Assembly (NCBI RefSeq): GCF_900141635.1
Contig: NZ_FSRH01000003.1
Coordinates: 124,001-188,000, forward strand
Length of the DNA: 64,000 bases
Direction: 5' to 3'
DNA from: Peptoclostridium litorale DSM 5388
Lineage (GTDB): Bacteria; Bacillota; Clostridia; Peptostreptococcales; Peptostreptococcaceae
How positions within the stretch are numbered: the first letter of the stretch is position 1; each line of letters begins with the position of its first letter. A program made the translations under genes and the position numbers. Below the pieces are notes generated by a model. That model made no database searches, had not been told where the DNA came from, and was given only the letters and a program-made list of their open reading frames with translations. Shown piece after piece: positions 62,993 through 64,000 of the stretch.

Positions 62993-63943
62993 ATGAGATT
63001 CATAGGCATTGATTTGGCATGGACCTATAAGAATGAAACGGGAGTATGCGTTATTAATGAATCAGGAGAAGTCGAATATCTCAAATCGGCAATTTTGAGT
63101 GACGAAGATATTGTTTCTATAATTAAAAGATGTAGCCATGAGCCAGTAAGTATAGCTATAGATGCGCCCCTAATAGTGAAAAACGAGTCTGGATCTAGAC
63201 AAGCTGAACGAGATTTGATGAGCGAAAAAATTCATGGACACAATGTATCTTTATTTGTGGCAAGCCGTAGCTATCTAAGCCGGACATATGGGCAGATTCG
63301 TGGCGAAGTATTAATGAATCTAATCAAAAAAGAAGTTCCTTCAGTAACGGTTTCAGAAAACAGTATTCCTGGCAAATCGACAATAATTGAGACTTTCCCT
63401 TCGGCAGTTTGCTGCGGCTTATTCCCGGAGATTTATCCCGTTAAATACAAGATTAAGAGGAAAGTGGCTTATGAAGAAACAAGATATCAAATGGAACGTA
63501 TATTGGAGAGATTCCGATTAATTGAAGAAGAAGAGAAACATGTCCAAGGACTCGTATCGAAATTGGGCATTGGTGAAATAAACATAGACAAAAATAATCA
63601 CAAGCACATTGAAGATAAAGTAGATGCTTTTATTAGTGCTTATGGAATTTATTCGATACATAAAGGAATTGCTGGTCAGAAGACATTTGGCGATGTAGAA
63701 AATGGATTTATTACAATTCCTATAGCAGTTAACAAAAATTCTTTATGCAGCTCTGAAAAGCCTAAAACTGAATGTATGTGTGCCGGAAGAATGTTTAATA
63801 GTGCAGATATAGCAAAACTGACCATTCAATTAGGAGAGCTAGCCAAAACGATCGAGCTAGATAGTGAAAAACAGGCAAAGGCATTTAGAAAATTCGAAAG
63901 AGAAGTTGAAAGGATAAAGAAGGAGTGTTTTGAAAAACAATAA
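62993..63943 (+). CDS. DUF429 family protein (RNase H-like fold)
   Basis: A 316-residue protein of the DUF429 family, predicted to have an RNase H-like fold. FIGIDLAW at the N terminus and AIDAPLIV near residue 57 supply the acidic residues expected of such a fold, and the RQAERDLM and IIETFPSAVCCGLFPEIYP segments are family features. ATG 62993 follows TGGAGG. It lies just after the recombinase scar, which suggests it came with or survived from a mobile element. Activity is unproven for the family. The 57 bases after it hold no feature I can support. Confidence 0.8.
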   Translation: MRFIGIDLAWTYKNETGVCVINESGEVEYLKSAILSDEDIVSIIKRCSHEPVSIAIDAPLIVKNESGSRQAERDLMSEKIHGHNVSLFVASRSYLSRTYGQIRGEVLMNLIKKEVPSVTVSENSIPGKSTIIETFPSAVCCGLFPEIYPVKYKIKRKVAYEETRYQMERILERFRLIEEEEKHVQGLVSKLGIGEINIDKNNHKHIEDKVDAFISAYGIYSIHKGIAGQKTFGDVENGFITIPIAVNKNSLCSSEKPKTECMCAGRMFNSADIAKLTIQLGELAKTIELDSEKQAKAFRKFEREVERIKKECFEKQ

Positions 63944-64000
63944 AATCGATGTATGGCACAGAGGTGTTTCAACATTGCCTATTTGAACATCCTTTATAAT

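Noticed and set aside
1-64000. CRISPR arrays, tRNA and rRNA genes, and intact prophage or defence systems.
   Set aside because: I found no regularly spaced repeats, no tRNA- or rRNA-like segments and no recognisable defence or phage structural genes in the window.

Overview
The window reads as chromosomal DNA of an anaerobic, low-to-moderate GC Firmicute of the Clostridia. The reasons are the gene orders ispA-dxs-tlyA-argR-recN-spo0A, rnc-smc-ftsY-ylxM-ffh-rpsP-khpA-rimM-trmD-rplS-rbgA and mltG-trmR-trhP, a Spo0A regulator, strong use of the AUA isoleucine codon, TTG/GTG starts behind strong Shine-Dalgarno sequences, an OLE RNA locus, and genes of Stickland-type ornithine breakdown (ortAB). 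A Peptostreptococcaceae/Peptoclostridium-like amino-acid fermenter is the best guess. This is inference from content; no database was consulted.

Layout. 1-4.1 kb: fatty acid operon (fabK 3' part, fabD, fabG, acpP, fabF). 4.2-16.1 kb: a long housekeeping run (Asp23 protein, nusB, a TsaD-like gene, xseAB, ispA, a YuiD-like gene, OLE RNA plus its membrane partner oapA, dxs, tlyA, argR, recN, spo0A). The usual spoIVB is missing between recN and spo0A. 16.7-27.5 kb: arginine biosynthesis, with argC-argJ on the minus strand and argB-argF-argD-carA-carB on the plus strand. Both are read from a shared intergenic region that holds two divergent T-box leaders, each with its own sigma-A promoter and an apparent CGU (Arg) specifier.

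27.5-37.2 kb is an accessory island: a palindromic repeat, a radical SAM gene, a perfect 24-bp inverted repeat, a decayed DUF296 gene, a small membrane protein, and a histidine kinase with a fused periplasmic amino-acid-binding domain next to a sigma-54 activator. Convergent to that pair lies ortA-ortB-nhaC, which has a good -24/-12 promoter and upstream palindromic sites. The simplest reading is that the two-component pair controls ortAB-nhaC.

37.2-58.2 kb: an envelope module (steA, steB-like, two glycosyltransferase-type genes, DUF3866, NUDIX), a XerD homologue that has lost most catalytic residues, mltG-trmR-trhP, rnc, an Elp3-like radical SAM gene, smc, ftsY, the SRP/ribosome-maturation operon, rplS and rbgA. 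58.2-64 kb is a second plastic zone: another copy of the palindromic repeat, a dioxygenase-methyltransferase pair with different codon use, an IS3-type transposase fragment, a DUF2254 membrane protein, a decayed large serine recombinase and a DUF429 gene.

Most unusual items: the OLE RNA/OapA locus; the paired Arg T-boxes in a genome that also has ArgR; a two-copy, roughly 200-bp palindromic element with three compensated base-pair changes between copies; the sigma-54 circuit for ortAB; and the catalytically degenerate XerD homologue.
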